DNA from: Cranoglanis bouderius
Lineage: Eukaryota > Chordata > Actinopteri > Siluriformes > Cranoglanididae
Length of the DNA: 64,000 nucleotides
Assembly (NCBI GenBank): GCA_023630585.1
Contig: CM042553.1
Location: forward strand, 18,624,520 to 18,688,519
Direction of reading: 5' to 3'
Notes under the pieces: generated by a model
Seen by the model: only the letters and a program-made list of their open reading frames with translations
What the model was told of the DNA's origin: nothing
Database searches by the model: none
Translations under genes and position numbers: made by a program
In this document: positions 46,291 through 57,125 of the stretch, piece after piece
Layout: every line of letters begins with the position of its first letter
Numbering within the stretch: position 1 is the first letter of the stretch

Positions 46291-47119
46291 TTTTAACCAA
46301 TCTTAAACTCTTTATTGTGGTCTTATTACTTTAAGTACCTGGAGTTTTTAATTGTCACTTAAAGCTGTGCTTTAAGAATTAGCAGTTTTTCATAAGTATT
46401 TTTTTTATTTTTTTACCTAGCCTACTAGGTTTAAATGTTATAATTTTATTTACTTTCAAAAAGCTTCAGTTGTACTGTCCATTTTATCTGTGTACCAATG
46501 TTATTGTGGAGAGGTATGAATTGTTTGCCCAGCAGAGGGCTCACACCCCTCCCGTTTCCCATCGGCCTGCTCACCAGCAGCTAAACACAGAGTCACGATT
46601 CTCTACACACAGAAACCCAACAGTGTCCTGACTAATCTTATAACAGACTTGTGGCGATAAAGTATTTGTTTATACTGACTGAAAACGTCCGATAAGTCGA
46701 TTTCCATTTCGCCGGTGTCGTGACGTGCTGTTATTGGAAAACAATATGCACCGTAATAGGAGAAAGCACCGTCTTCATACATCACTGATCCCTGTTCCAT
46801 TTTTGGATATTTCTTTACTTTTTCCGATTGTCTTGTCAGAGCTGTCCTCCAAAATGCTTTTCAGACCTTCCAAATTGTTCGGAAATCTGTCTGGGACTGT
46901 GTTCGGAAGGTTTAGGCACTGTGATACATAAGTCAATGGAAAGACAGTAAAGGTAGATTGTGTGAATGTATTAATAATGTGAGTGGATATTTCAGTGACA
47001 GCAGGGTTATTACACATACAGTAAATATATTACAGAAAACACAGAGGTGACTTTAGGAAAACAAACTGATAACGAGAAAAATATACCTATGTGGTGGTTA
47101 ATGATCTGTGATAGTAACC
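46291..47119. other. intergenic sequence, nothing recognised
   Basis: Apart from the family A end-like piece near 46724, no repeat or exon was identified. Confidence 0.35.
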
Positions 47120-47228
47120 TGAAGGTCCCATGAGCAAAACGCTTAACCTTCAACTGCTCAGCTATAATAATGCATTGCATCATGCCTCACCTGTAAGCTG
47201 CTTTGAATAATAATAATAATAATAATCA
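47120..47228 (+). repeat. SINE-type 3' fragment with (AAT)n tail
   Basis: CATGAGCAAAACGCTTAACC, TAATGCATTGCATCATGCC and TGTAAGCTGCTTTGAATAAT followed by AAT units resemble the 3' end of fish V-SINE-type elements. The tRNA-like head is absent. Confidence 0.4.
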
Positions 47229-48320
47229 TAAAAGCCAAAATAATAAATGCACAGATATGCAGCTTTGACAAAAAATAATAATAATGCAATGTTTACTATG
47301 TATGAAAAAAAAAAAAAAAAACTTTATTCTTATTGAAGCAATTCAAAGTGACTAGATAATCATCCTAACGATCATTTCTTTAGATTATGTTCCTGGTGGT
47401 GCTTTTAATTAACAAATAGCAGGAACGACTGTGTCGTGAAACCATTCCCGGTGACAATTAGAGGAATGCAATGAATTTTAACGGCTTTAAAAGAGAAATT
47501 CTCCCCACAGCGGTGTTTCGCTGGGAAATGAGAAATGCATCGACCCAAGACACATAATTTGCATTTAATTTCTTTTTCAGAAAGGGTTCATTTTCAGTCC
47601 CACTTGAAATTGTGACCAATTAAAGAGATTTGAAACACAGCAAGCCATGGATAAAAAAAAAAAAATGGAAGGAATCAAAGAAGGCAAAGAAAACGGAAAA
47701 AAAACAAAAAAACATGCCAAGCATCATTTTTCAGACAACTCTTTTATTTGGTGATCCTATTTATTCAGCAGTGCTGGAGCAAAAATGAGTGGGCGCATTT
47801 AAACAGTTTCCATATAAAAAGGAAGAAGATTAAATGTTGTAGACAAATGAAGACAGACATAAGTTTAAATGAACTTGATAAATAATACTATATTAGATTT
47901 CCGTGCCGCCTCTGTCTCTGCACAGCCCTCATTTTCTGGCTAATTAGAAAGATGGAGATCCAACAGGTGTTCATCTGTCTGATTTCTTTGTGTGCCTTAT
48001 TTTGGGTCTTCATGATGCTCTCACTGTGAGGAGATACAGGTGTTGGAGCCAAACATCAGATGAGAGAAATTAGCTAAGACATGACACCTTTCATTACATT
48101 TTAAATGAAGTGGTCAAACTTCACAGTTCAGATTTGGAGTATTATGATGGTGTTAATTATTCCAATGCTATGATAAACAAATCAGAGTGGGTGCTATTGA
48201 ATTACAGACATGACAAAATAGCATACTTTTGGCAATTTTGTTGCAGTGGTATGTTGTTTTGGACGTATGTAAGTTGTTTGCCATACAATTTTCACATAGT
48301 ATTTAGCACGGTAAATAGTA

Positions 48321-48321
<1 letters not shown>
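47229..48321. other. intergenic sequence with possible conserved block
   Basis: A poly(A) tract lies at about 47305-47323. Segments 47390-47640 and 47890-48010 are repeat-free with CTTTTAATTAACAAA, GACAATTAGAGG and TGGCTAATTAGAAAG motifs. No gene was recognised. Confidence 0.3.

Positions 48322-48411
<90 letters not shown>
48322..48411. repeat. compound (GT)n-(GA)n microsatellite
   Basis: About 15 GT units run directly into about 29 GA units. Confidence 0.95.
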
Positions 48412-48415
<4 letters not shown>

Positions 48416-49447
48416 AGATGCAGTTCCAAGATAGAGACACTGACTATTCATAGTATGTTAAAGAATTCTATTGAAGTAACCCTTTCGGACCACACAACCT
48501 GCCACACTGAAGAACTCCGGATTAAGTGAATGATCACTTCTACCGCTAATCAGCAATCATATGATCCCTTCATGCTCCTTAGATGCCAGATTACGGTTAC
48601 ACACTAATTTTCTGTCATGGTCTATGGATCCCCTGAAGTAGCCTTGGCCACCCCATGTATAAAACTCTCATTCCAACACTGTCTAGGTGTCTTTGCCATA
48701 GTGGAAATATTCATGTTGTTCACATACTGTGGACTGCATACCGAATAGTATGAGCAGTATACACCATTTCGAACACATAACTAACTAAGAAAAGGGACTG
48801 GACAACAACGTAACCAAGCAACTATGAGATCAGAGCCAGAACTAATAGTCAAAAATAAGAAACATGTATCTACGGAAGCTTCGAATTACAGTAAATGTGT
48901 TTGTATTGTCTTCGTATGCATGGCTTCAGGGGGAGACACAATGCAAACAAGAGGGGATAAGCGCACCGCTAATTACAGGTGTGAACAGTTTATAGGGGGT
49001 GTGGTCAAGGTGGGGCAGGTAAAACCAGGATGTAAACTGCAACACCTACGTCTGAATTTAAAAACTCCATACATCAAATTTATTCCTATGATTTACTCCA
49101 ATCGTAGTTACGAGACTTTTTAATCATTTGTTGTCGTTCAATATGTCAGAAGGAAGTGCCAATATTTATCATATGTCATCCCTGAATTGAAGTCTAATGA
49201 AAGAGACATCAGTTTTTATAGTGTTTACCGTGTAGTTACTAGAGATATGACATTTTGGGCCATTGGATGTTATGACAGAAAAATGTTATCCATGTAATAG
49301 GGAATCTATTGTGGGTTACTGAAGTAAATAAAAACCCCAACGCATCAGATGCACGCACATAGACCATATAAAGACAATAACTATAAGCTTGAAGTCTGCA
49401 TGCTTAAAATGACTCTGTATGATAAATGTCAATGCAAAAAAAAATAA
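48412..49447. other. intergenic sequence with a MITE-end fragment
   Basis: At about 48720-48778, ACTGCATACCGAATAGTATG and CACCATTTCGAACAC (inverted, GTGTTCGAAATGG) resemble the end of the 2879-3293 MITE type. Nothing else was recognised. Confidence 0.35.
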
Positions 49448-50170
49448 ATTAAAGGAGACCTATTATGCCCTTTTTACAAGATGTAATATAAGTCTAAGGC
49501 GTCCCCAGAATGTGAAGTTTCAGCTCAAAATACCTCACGGATTCAGCCCTATATGTATGAACCGTAAGTGTTTTCGGGTTAAAAATAAAAATGACGACAT
49601 AGCTCTGGTCTCCGTGAATATAATCAGAGACAATGGTAACATTAGCCGTGGAATTTGCTAACAAGCAACATTCGGAAAAGCGATTTGCAAACGTTCACAA
49701 AATGTAAAGTGCGATACTTACGTCTTCTGGATATGAATCTGGATCGCAAACACTTGGTATTGATCCATGCTTGAGAATCAAATCCTGCTTTGTATTGACC
49801 CTCGTTCACAAAGCAGTCTGGTGTAAAATGATTCGCACAAACGTATACGAATTTAGTTATTTTGGGGCACATTTCCTTCAAAAATAAAACTACTCCGCTG
49901 CGTCTTCAGTGGTTCTGATGCCGGGAGTACATGGAGACTCATGTTCATTCTTACAGCCAACATCAGAACACTTACGAAGCTGAGACATTCTTCTCATCAC
50001 TATAGCTGCTCCAGCACGGAGAACATGGCAGACTGTGTGCAGCTCACTCAGGGGAGAATCTATGCTAATAGAGCAAAGTCCGTCACCAGTCATGGGCGGG
50101 GCCTGTTCCAACGTGATGTCACGTTGGAAAGAAAACGCAAACGACTCATTTTGAGACACTGTTTATGATT
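49448..50170 (-). mobile_element. AAGGAGACCTATTATG repeat carrying a THAP-domain fragment
   Basis: The left end is TTAAAGGAGACCTATTATGCCC, followed by ACAAGATGTAATATAAGTC and CCCAGAATGTGAAGTTTCAGC, a repeat I recall from cyprinids and other ostariophysans. A matching inverted end (GGTCTCCTTT) is not seen on the right. The promoter-like part (CATGGGCGGGGCC, CGTGATGTCACGTTGG) and a THAP zinc-finger remnant lie on the minus strand. Confidence 0.6.
49642..49988 (-). pseudogene. THAP-type C2CH zinc-finger fragment
   Basis: From ATG at 49988 the minus strand reads MSQLRKCSDVGCKNEHES, the first Cys pair (C-x4-C) of a THAP domain. After frame changes it reads MCPKITKFVYVCANHFTPDC, containing the second pair C-x2-H with the conserved HFTPDCF, and then VNEGQYKAGF. 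THAP domains bind DNA and are found in P-element-type transposases as well as cellular regulators. At least two frameshifts separate the halves and no catalytic domain follows. It is most likely the N-terminus of a transposon-encoded protein kept in a non-autonomous copy. The Cys-to-CxxH distance of roughly 40 codons fits the family. Confidence 0.65.
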
Positions 50171-50214
50171 TATAGGGAATATAAAAAAAGGAGTGGGTGG
50201 ATTTTTTGGGGGGG

Positions 50215-51498
50215 TAAATATGACAAAGAAGGCTGTGAAAAATTGTCTTTATTGTTTAACCTTTTGATCTTTTGTTCAAAAAATTCACAAAAATACTCTG
50301 CTCTCATAGATATCAAACAATTTCAAACACAACACAGGTTTATCAAAAAACATATATATCTTTGTTAAATATAGGTGTGCAACAATTACTGGCACCCCTA
50401 TGAATTCATATGAGAAAAATATTTTTGAAGTATATTCCCACTGATATTTAAATTTTTTTTAGTACACCTGGGTGACTAGGAACAGGAAATTGTTCAGCCA
50501 TGACTTCCTGTTTCACAGGGATATAAATATGAGGTAACACATAGGCCAAATTCCCTTAGTCATTCATAACAATGGGTAAGACCAGGGAATATAGCTGTGA
50601 TGTGCGGCAAAAGGTTGTTGAGCTTCACAAAATGGGAAGTGGCTATAAGAAAATAGCACAAGCATTGAAAATGCCCATTTCCACCATCAGGGCAATAATT
50701 AAGAAGTTCCAGTCAACTGGAAATGTTATGAATCAACTTGGAATTGGACGTGTGTCTATATCATCTCAACGCACTGTGAAGAGGATGGTTCGAGTGGCCA
50801 AAAAATCTCCAAGGATCACAGCTGGAGAATTGTAGAAGTTAGTTGCATCGTGGGGTCAGAAAGTCTCCAAAACTACAATCCGAACTCACCTACATCACCA
50901 GAAGTTGTTTGGAAGGGTTTCAAGAAAAAAGCCTCTACTCTCATCCAAAAACAAACTCAAGCGTCTTCAGTTTGCCAGACACTACTGGAACTTCAAATGG
51001 GATCGGGTTCTATGGTCAGATGAAACCAAAATAGAGCTTTTTGGCAATAAACACCAGAGGTGGTTTTGGCACACAGAGAGGTAGCCATATGGAAAAGTAC
51101 CTCATGACCACGGTTAAATATGGTGGTGGCTCTTTAATGTTTTGGGGCTGTTTTTCTGCCAGAGGACCTGGACATTTTGTTTGGATACATGGCATCATGG
51201 ACATGGATATTAAATATCAACAGATATTAAATGAAAACCTGACTGCCTCTGCCAGAAAGCTTCAAATGGGCCGTGGTCGGATCTTCCAGCAGGACGATGA
51301 TCCAAAACATACATCAAAATCAACACAAAAATGGTTTACTGACCACAAAATCAAGGTCCTGCCCTGGCCATCCCAGTCCCCTGACCTGAACCCCACAGAA
51401 AACCCGTGAGGAGAGCAGAGTATTTTGGTGAATGTTTTAAACAAACGATCAAAAGGTTAAACAATAAAGACAAATTTTCACAGCCTTCTTTGCTCATA
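50215..51498 (+). mobile_element. Tc1-like transposon (family T1, copy 2), truncated
   Basis: The inner parts of both terminal repeats are present: AAAGAAGGCTGTGAAAAATTGTC at the left and its complement at the right (51469-51492). The outermost 30 or so bases (CAGTGCCCTCCAC...) are missing at both ends. It is colinear with 14305-15831 except for a deletion removing the sequence after the catalytic Glu, at about 51409. Confidence 0.85.
50572..51409 (+). pseudogene. Tc1 transposase, inactivated (family T1, copy 2)
   Basis: The frame opens MGKTREYSCDVRQKVVELHK with a complete first helix-turn-helix (MPISTIRAIIKKF). TAG at 50833 ends it after ITAGEL. Coding similarity continues with KLFGRVSRKKPLLSSKN and RVLWSDETKIELFG (first Asp). 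A two-base loss near 51079 shifts the frame; then FWGCFSARGPGHFV, RIFQQDDDPKHTSKS (second Asp) and SPDLNPTENP (Glu, truncated immediately after). The helix-turn-helix deleted in copy 1 is intact here. The TAG is at the same codon in both copies. Confidence 0.85.
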
Positions 51499-51959
51499 GA
51501 AGTTTAATTTTGTATTTCTATATTTCTTACGTGTATATTATTTGAGTTAGTATCATTTGAGAACAAAATCATACTTTTTCCACAGTCTGTTGGGTTTTTT
51601 TAAAATTATTTTATTATTTTAGATAAGTAGATACTTAAAAGATTTTTTTTATATAACTTATCATATATAACATATGATTATATAATAAAAGAAAAGGTTT
51701 AATGCTTACAGTTTAATGATGTATATTTGTATCTTTATTTCTATCTGCATTTCTATACAGTATAATCTTATTATATTATTATTCTGCACATATCATTTTA
51801 TAATGTTTAAGTCAACGGTTTCATTTTGTGTTTCATCTCTGGATTTCTCTGAGTAAGTTTCTTCCGATTTCTGACTTTCGCTACTTTAATTATTTTTTAT
51901 TCTTATTATTTTCTTATTTCTGAAGAGGAGATAGGTAAGAGATTTCAGGCTTAACAGGC
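51499..51959. other. AT-rich intergenic sequence upstream of tdgf1
   Basis: Very AT-rich. No repeat family or exon was recognised. Confidence 0.4.
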
Positions 51960-52323
51960 GGAACTCTCTCTCACTGCTCTCTACATTTCCATAGTGTCCG
52001 GTGCTGGATGTGTGATCTCATGCATGACTATTCGCCGGAGGGGGCGCGGCTTACAGGTGCTAATTGCGCGTGGAAGTGAGTGCTCAGTGGGCGCTCGGTA
52101 TTGGTCGAGCCAAACGACCATCGTTGGTATTAATCCGCTGTAGTGAAATAACAGGGGCAGGAAGAAGGAGATGGTGGTGTTTGGTTGATAAAGCTAGCAC
52201 CGAAGTTTTACTCTGGAATTTTGGAAGGCCAAAGCTGCCATAGCGGGGTTTTAGCTTTGGTTTTTTTATTTTTATTTTTTATTTTTATTTATTTATTTAT
52301 TTATATATAACCTTGAAGGCGGA
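51960..52323 (+). promoter_or_regulatory. tdgf1: tdgf1 promoter and 5' UTR region
   Basis: GC content rises sharply against its flanks. GGGGCGCGG (52041-52049) is a GC/Sp1-type box. ATTGG (52100-52104) is an inverted CCAAT box, and GGTCG...CGACC just beyond forms a small inverted repeat. No TATA box lies at a convincing distance, so initiation may be dispersed between about 52120 and 52250. A T-rich stretch precedes the start codon at 52324. Confidence 0.5.
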
Positions 52324-52343
52324 ATGACTCATTTACTGCTCAG
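52324..52343 (+). CDS. tdgf1: tdgf1 coding exon 1
   Basis: Twenty coding bases from ATG to CTCAG, followed by donor GTAAGG. It encodes the first residues of the signal peptide (MTHLLL). Confidence 0.85.
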
Positions 52344-55300
52344 GTAAGGACTTGTTTCTGATTTAAACTCGTCTAAAACAGCATACTAACCTCTAGTCAC
52401 TGTGTCAATGTTATCAGAGTAGTAGTTGTTTTGTACTTTGGTAAATTGTTTACATGTTCTTTTAGCATACTCCTCGGGTTAGTAATGGGTTGTGTTGTTT
52501 TGGACTAGCCTAAACAGTATGGTGGTGGTGTTGTTTTTTAGCCAAAATATTAACATACTAGTCTCTTTAGTATAGTACTTAAAAACATAATCCTTACAGT
52601 AGTATGTAATCTGGACTATTTTGGCATACTATTTAGTATAATACTGTATAGTTTGGTGTTTTGGTTTAAGCTAAATGTTGTTGTTATTTTTGGGGGGATA
52701 CTATTTAGTACAACATGTTACAAAATGTTACCATACAAGTTTTGGTGTAGTACTGAAGAGTAAGTATTAAAGTAGCATATTATTTTTTTTGTCATATGTA
52801 AATTGTTTACAGACATGCTCAAACTTTAATCAAGTAGTGGGTTATGTTACTAAGCTTTATAAGTATTACTTCTAGCATTTGAAGACTAAGTCTTTGAATT
52901 TGGCTCTAACAGAAATACTCCTGTATTCCCCCAGGGTCCTGCTGTCTGCAGCTTTTGTCTGCGGAACAATCCCACTTGAATCGGGTAATGTATGTTCAGG
53001 CCATTTCCGTTTCAACGGCATTTGCATCTGTCGTCTTTAATACAGCCGGTGGTCCGCTTTATCAGAAACGATTCCCGTCTCTAACACGGCCATGTTTTTC
53101 CTCATCCAGATTGTGAAGGTGTAGAATGTGGGAGTGCTAAGGCATCAGGAAAGCGTGATCAACATAGTGAACTGCTGAATCAGTTTAACGAAATGAACGC
53201 ACCGTCTGCAGCTGGCCAGCAGCGGGACTCTGGGGCCGTGTTACCTTTTACTGGACTCACTGCAAGTAAGTGATAAACCGTGTGCTATTGATGTATGATA
53301 TTGTCAGGAGTGTCCACATCTTGTACTGTATGTCCAAAATCCAAGCAGAGTTTAGTGATTCCCTGTTGGTTTGTAACTAATGAGCTGGATCAAGTGTGTT
53401 TGAGCCAAGAAATCTCCAAACACTGCTGGACTCGGGCGTTTTCAGTTAATCAATGTCCTTTTTGTACTCGAGGGTTAGATTAATTCAAATCTGTCTTTGG
53501 CTTCCTGCAGTTCTTAACATTATCATATTAGATTTTCTGTTCATGTATCATGAGATGTTTTTTTGCCATATTGCACGCCCTAATTAGGAACTGAAGTAGA
53601 ACACAAAATCTGGATTGTACTGGGGTCCCTAAGGATCTTATAATCAAGTGTGTCAGGGAAGTTAAAATTTCTTCCGAGTCAAACCTAAAAAATCTTAGAG
53701 CTGCGAACAGTTGAAAATGTCCACGCATTAATGCACCATTGCTAACAGATGTATGACTACCGACTGTTTAGTTCTGTGCAAATCTAGCGGGTGCGAACAA
53801 GGAAGCCAGCAACAACGCATTCATTTACACATATTTTTATTTTATTGAAGGTGCTACACAGAGTAAAAACTGCTGTAAGAACGGTGGTACTTGCATTCTG
53901 GGGAGTTTTTGCGCTTGTCCAAAGCACTTCACCGGGCGGAGCTGCGAGTACGACGAACGCGAAAGGTAACCAGCTCACCCACCACAGACAGCATAAGTTC
54001 AAATCCGTAATACACAGAATTTAACAGTTTGGTTCGGCTTGTTGTCTTTTCGCAGGGACTGTGGCGTTATTCCTCATGGAGAATGGGTTCAAAAAGGATG
54101 CTCATATTGTAGATGTGGATATGGAGTGCTGCACTGCTTTCATCATGTCTTTCATAGCAACTGTGGTGAGCACACTGATCTCACTGACACTTTATGGGTT
54201 GTTAGGGCTTCAGACTTACTATTTAGTGCCATACTGAAGAGGGGGCCAACATAGTACGGTGGCATTTTGGCTATACTATAAGACGTCATACTGCCGTGCA
54301 AAATAGGATGCCAAAACTAATATGATAACATTTCAACTATTATGTATTCGATTCGATAGCATGTAATGTATTTAAACGATCTGAATAAGTAAAAAATAAA
54401 AACATACTACTGCAACAAAATTGCCAGCCACTGACTTACTATCTAGTACTAAAATGTATGCCAATATACCAGGGTGACAGTTTGGCTACACCTTAGACAC
54501 CATACTAGATAGTAAGTACAAAAGTAATATCATTTTAGCCTACTACTTTATCAAATAGTACCTAAACGTACTACTATAACAAATTTGCCTTACTATTTAG
54601 TACTGTACTAAAAAGTATGGCAACGTAGCATGGTAACCATTTTGGCTGCATCTAAAGCATCATACTGCTGTACTAAATAGCATGGCAGAAGTAACTACTA
54701 CAACATTTTAGTAACTATGACATATCCTAATACTTTATTAAATAGTATACCAAGATAGTATGTAAACAATTTTCCCAAATCTAAAACAACATACTACTGT
54801 AACACAATTTCCATCTTTTGATTTATTATTACAATACGCTAAAGAGTATCACAATTTTGGCTACATCTATACTGTTATGCCAAATACTGATGTAAGAAAT
54901 GGTATATAATGACGTTGCCACATATGGTTCATGTATATTCTACTTCATCTCATTAGCACCGCATCGGGAATTCAGTTGTGCTGCAGCGATGCATATTTTG
55001 AGCTTCACTGCTTGCTCTCCATGTCAGACGTTTATCTCATTCATTATCATGATAAGCAAGAGGGTCTTCCTCGGAGCCAAACCGCTCTTTATCAGCGAGT
55101 GTCTGGAACAGGAATAGGCTGCTAAAGCAAGGTCTTCACACCTCATTCACTGGCCAAATAGAGTTGCGAATCCCCAATGGCTAGCACTTAATTCCAGAGA
55201 ACCCTTACAGGATTTGTCAGCGGGGGGTTTCTTTTTCAGGTCTATGCATGTGTTAATGGTCCCATTTCCCTCAAACTTGCATCTCAAATGCTCAGTGTGT

Positions 55301-55457
55301 GTGTGTGTGTGTGTACGCATACACTAATTGTGGGCCTCTTTCTTTCCGGTTTGCAGACGATTCTCAGGAAGTGCACTGGTTTCGTTCGGAGGCCCAGAGA
55401 ACACTATCGACCCACAGTCTCCTGTGTCTGGTGCTGCTTCTTTTATTTCTGCTTTGA
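52324..55457 (+). CDS. tdgf1: EGF-CFC Nodal co-receptor (one-eyed pinhead / Cripto family)
   Basis: The GPI-anchored co-receptor brings Nodal ligands to ALK4/activin receptors at the cell surface and is needed in fish for mesendoderm and midline patterning. Coding exons: 52324-52343, 52935-52984, 53110-53265, 53851-53965, 54056-54165, 55357-55457. All introns are GT-AG and the frame is continuous over 552 bases (183 residues; zebrafish Oep is about 190). Residues 1-23 form a hydrophobic signal peptide. Residues 83-107 form the EGF-like module with adjacent Cys 83/84 and Cys 90, 96, 98, 107; T89 in NGGTC is the usual O-fucose position. Residues 116-150 form the CFC module with six Cys; H121 and W124 match the Cripto residues required for ALK4 binding. 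Residues 171-183 are a Leu-rich tail typical of a GPI signal. No disruption is seen. The start was chosen because it gives the signal peptide and correct phase; no upstream in-frame ATG was noticed. Confidence 0.93.
52935..52984 (+). CDS. tdgf1: tdgf1 coding exon 2
   Basis: Acceptor CCCCCAG and donor GTAATG. It completes the signal peptide (RVLLSAAFVCGTIPLESG). The very short second exon fits the family's gene structure. Confidence 0.85.
53110..53265 (+). CDS. tdgf1: tdgf1 coding exon 3
   Basis: Acceptor CATCCAG and donor GTAAGTG. It encodes the variable, polar N-terminal region (DCEGVECGSAK, then SELLNQFNEMNAP, then GAVLPFTGLTA) ahead of the EGF module. The LPF-GLT segment is typical of EGF-CFC proteins. 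Confidence 0.88.
53851..53965 (+). CDS. tdgf1: tdgf1 coding exon 4 (EGF-like module)
   Basis: Acceptor TATTGAAG and donor GTAACC. It encodes CCKNGGTCILGSFCACP and then FTGRSCEYDERE, the diagnostic EGF-like motif of the family, with all six cysteines. Confidence 0.95.
54056..54165 (+). CDS. tdgf1: tdgf1 coding exon 5 (CFC module)
   Basis: Acceptor TTTTCGCAG and donor GTGAGC. It encodes RDCGVIPHGEWVQKGCSYC, then RCGYGVLHCFHHVFHSNC. Six cysteines plus the PHxxW motif that contacts the type I receptor. Confidence 0.95.
55357..55457 (+). CDS. tdgf1: tdgf1 coding exon 6 (GPI signal, stop)
   Basis: A strong polypyrimidine tract and TTTGCAG precede it. In the phase set by exon 5 it encodes DDSQEVHWFRSEAQRT, then HSLLCLVLLLLFLL, then TGA at 55455. 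The hydrophobic C-terminus is what a GPI-anchored EGF-CFC protein requires. Confidence 0.88.
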
Positions 55458-56280
55458 AGACGACTCCAGGGCTTGTTTTGATATTCCGCTTAGTCTTTTG
55501 GTCTCGGATGTTTTCAGGAGAGAAGGATAAGAGAAGAAAGAAGTTTGATGAATGTATATCTCTCTCTCTCTCTTTTTGCTGTTGTTGTTTTTGTTTTTTT
55601 TTTGGCAGCATTTAATAGCAGCTATGTGTCTAGCTGTGTTCAGTACAACTGTTTTTTTTAATGTGAAGTATTCTGTATAAAGGATTTATATAGAAAACAT
55701 GTTGTACTTGTGTCACTGTGAATTTTGGCCATAGAGCTGTATATGTTTGATTATGCTTTTTTTTTTTGTTTGTTTGTTTGTTTTGTTTTTTTGTTTTTTT
55801 TTTTTTCTTTTTCATGATCTATGATTTAATGTTCATGTATCCTGCCAGCGAATACATCCTTTAAAGGAGTCCTGTCTTTATATAGTTTGTTTGGCAGCAC
55901 TCTTGATTGGGAGAGAGTGCGATAACGCTAAGATAACCTCAGATTGTTGACCTTTCCATTATTTTTTTTCTTCCCCGTTATCTTACACAAACAATTGCTC
56001 AGGCCAATCAATCACACTGGCCACTTTGACCCACCCGAGTTGACCTGATAGATTATGGAAGGGATGTACTGTATCTGTTACCGAAGCAATGAAATTGTCT
56101 CACGGAATTAATTTTGTCATCGATAACTCGACGGATTATTTACTGATCTTAATTTAGCTGAAAACCACATCACCATAATTCATCCTGGGCATGTATTTAA
56201 GTTGTACAGGAGGGGCAAATAATGCCATGATAATGTAAATAAAATGTTTTAATGTGCAATAAAAACGTGATTCTTATGCA
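55458..56280 (+). other. tdgf1: tdgf1 3' UTR
   Basis: No ORF or repeat family is present except T-rich tracts (about 55759-55812). AATAAA at 56238-56243 and 56258-56263 end the region, giving a 3' UTR of about 0.8 kb. The exact cleavage site cannot be read from sequence. Confidence 0.5.
56258..56263 (+). terminator. tdgf1: poly(A) signal AATAAA
   Basis: A canonical hexamer, 800 bases after the tdgf1 stop. A second copy is at 56238-56243. Confidence 0.5.
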
Positions 56281-56516
56281 TTTGTAATGTTTTATATGGT
56301 TCTAGTCATCCTTTTATTTGCCGTGAGCCTTTGTTTAAAATGATGACAATGATTCAAGGTCTCAAATCTTGCTGTATTTGAAATACTTATTTAACAACAA
56401 AAGTCTTTTCTAAATCACATGACCCTACGAGATGCACCCGAGGTCTGATGGAAAACAAGTCTGAAAGAAATGTTTTATACTGTATATTAATTGAACGCTC
56501 GATTTTCTTGCTAGAA

Positions 56517-56519
<3 letters not shown>

Positions 56520-56551
<32 letters not shown>
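56520..56551. repeat. poly(T) tract
   Basis: About 31 T residues lie just before a family A repeat. They could be the A-tail of a minus-strand retroposon, but no body is recognised. Confidence 0.8.
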
Positions 56552-56553
<2 letters not shown>

Positions 56554-56564
56554 CACAAATATAT

Positions 56565-57125
56565 TCCACAGCGCTGTTGAAATCTCGATTCTGATTGGTC
56601 AGACAGTAGTGTTGGCTGAAATTCAAATCACAGGTTTATATTAACGCACTTATTGTAAGATTTCGATCGTTTCTATAGTAAGAACTTACCCAGGGACTTT
56701 TATGGAGGACGCTCTACGTAATCTAAGCCTAATGATTTCGGTATATAAGATTTCAGTATATAAGGAAGCAAAACTTACTGTTTAATCATTAAATGAGGAG
56801 ATGGTTATTTAACGTTTAAGGAAGGAGTCTCCAGTGTCAAGAGATTTGTAACAGGATTCTTTCTCAGTAACTTGACAAGCTGTAGGGTTGTTGTTGTGTT
56901 TTTTGTTTTTTGTCTCATTAACATCAAGAGAGGGGAAAAAGAAAGTATTGTGAGGGAATGACTGTTTGCAGCACTTGTAAGTAATAACCGGAATTTACTT
57001 GTTTTGCAGATGATCCACGGCATTTAAAGTACCTATAAATGGATAAAAAAACCACTCTTTCTTGAATTAATAACAAAAAAATTTAATCGCTGACAAATTG
57101 TTGTGATGTAAGCGGAATAAATCTC
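56565..57125 (+). repeat. dispersed repeat family A, copy 5 (best preserved)
   Basis: CCACAGCGCTGTTGAAATCTCG, TTCTGATTGGTCAGACAGT, ACTTTTATGGAGGACGCTC, CTAAGCCTAATG, GGAAGGAGTCTCCAGTGTCA and GTGATGTAAGCGGAATAAA are in the order seen in the other copies. No coding capacity. Confidence 0.7.

Noticed and set aside
49890..50159. Full 89-codon minus-strand ORF as a gene
   Set aside because: Only its last part (from MSQLRKC) matches the THAP domain. The upstream part lies over the element's promoter-like sequence.
53784..54002. Minus-strand frame over tdgf1 exon 4
   Set aside because: Antisense shadow of the EGF-encoding exon.
54899..55117. Alternative last exon of tdgf1 after the AG at 54956
   Set aside because: In the phase from exon 5 it gives a Cys-rich tail without a terminal hydrophobic GPI signal. 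Exon 55357-55457 has a better acceptor, keeps the usual residue after the last CFC cysteine, and ends in a Leu-rich tail.
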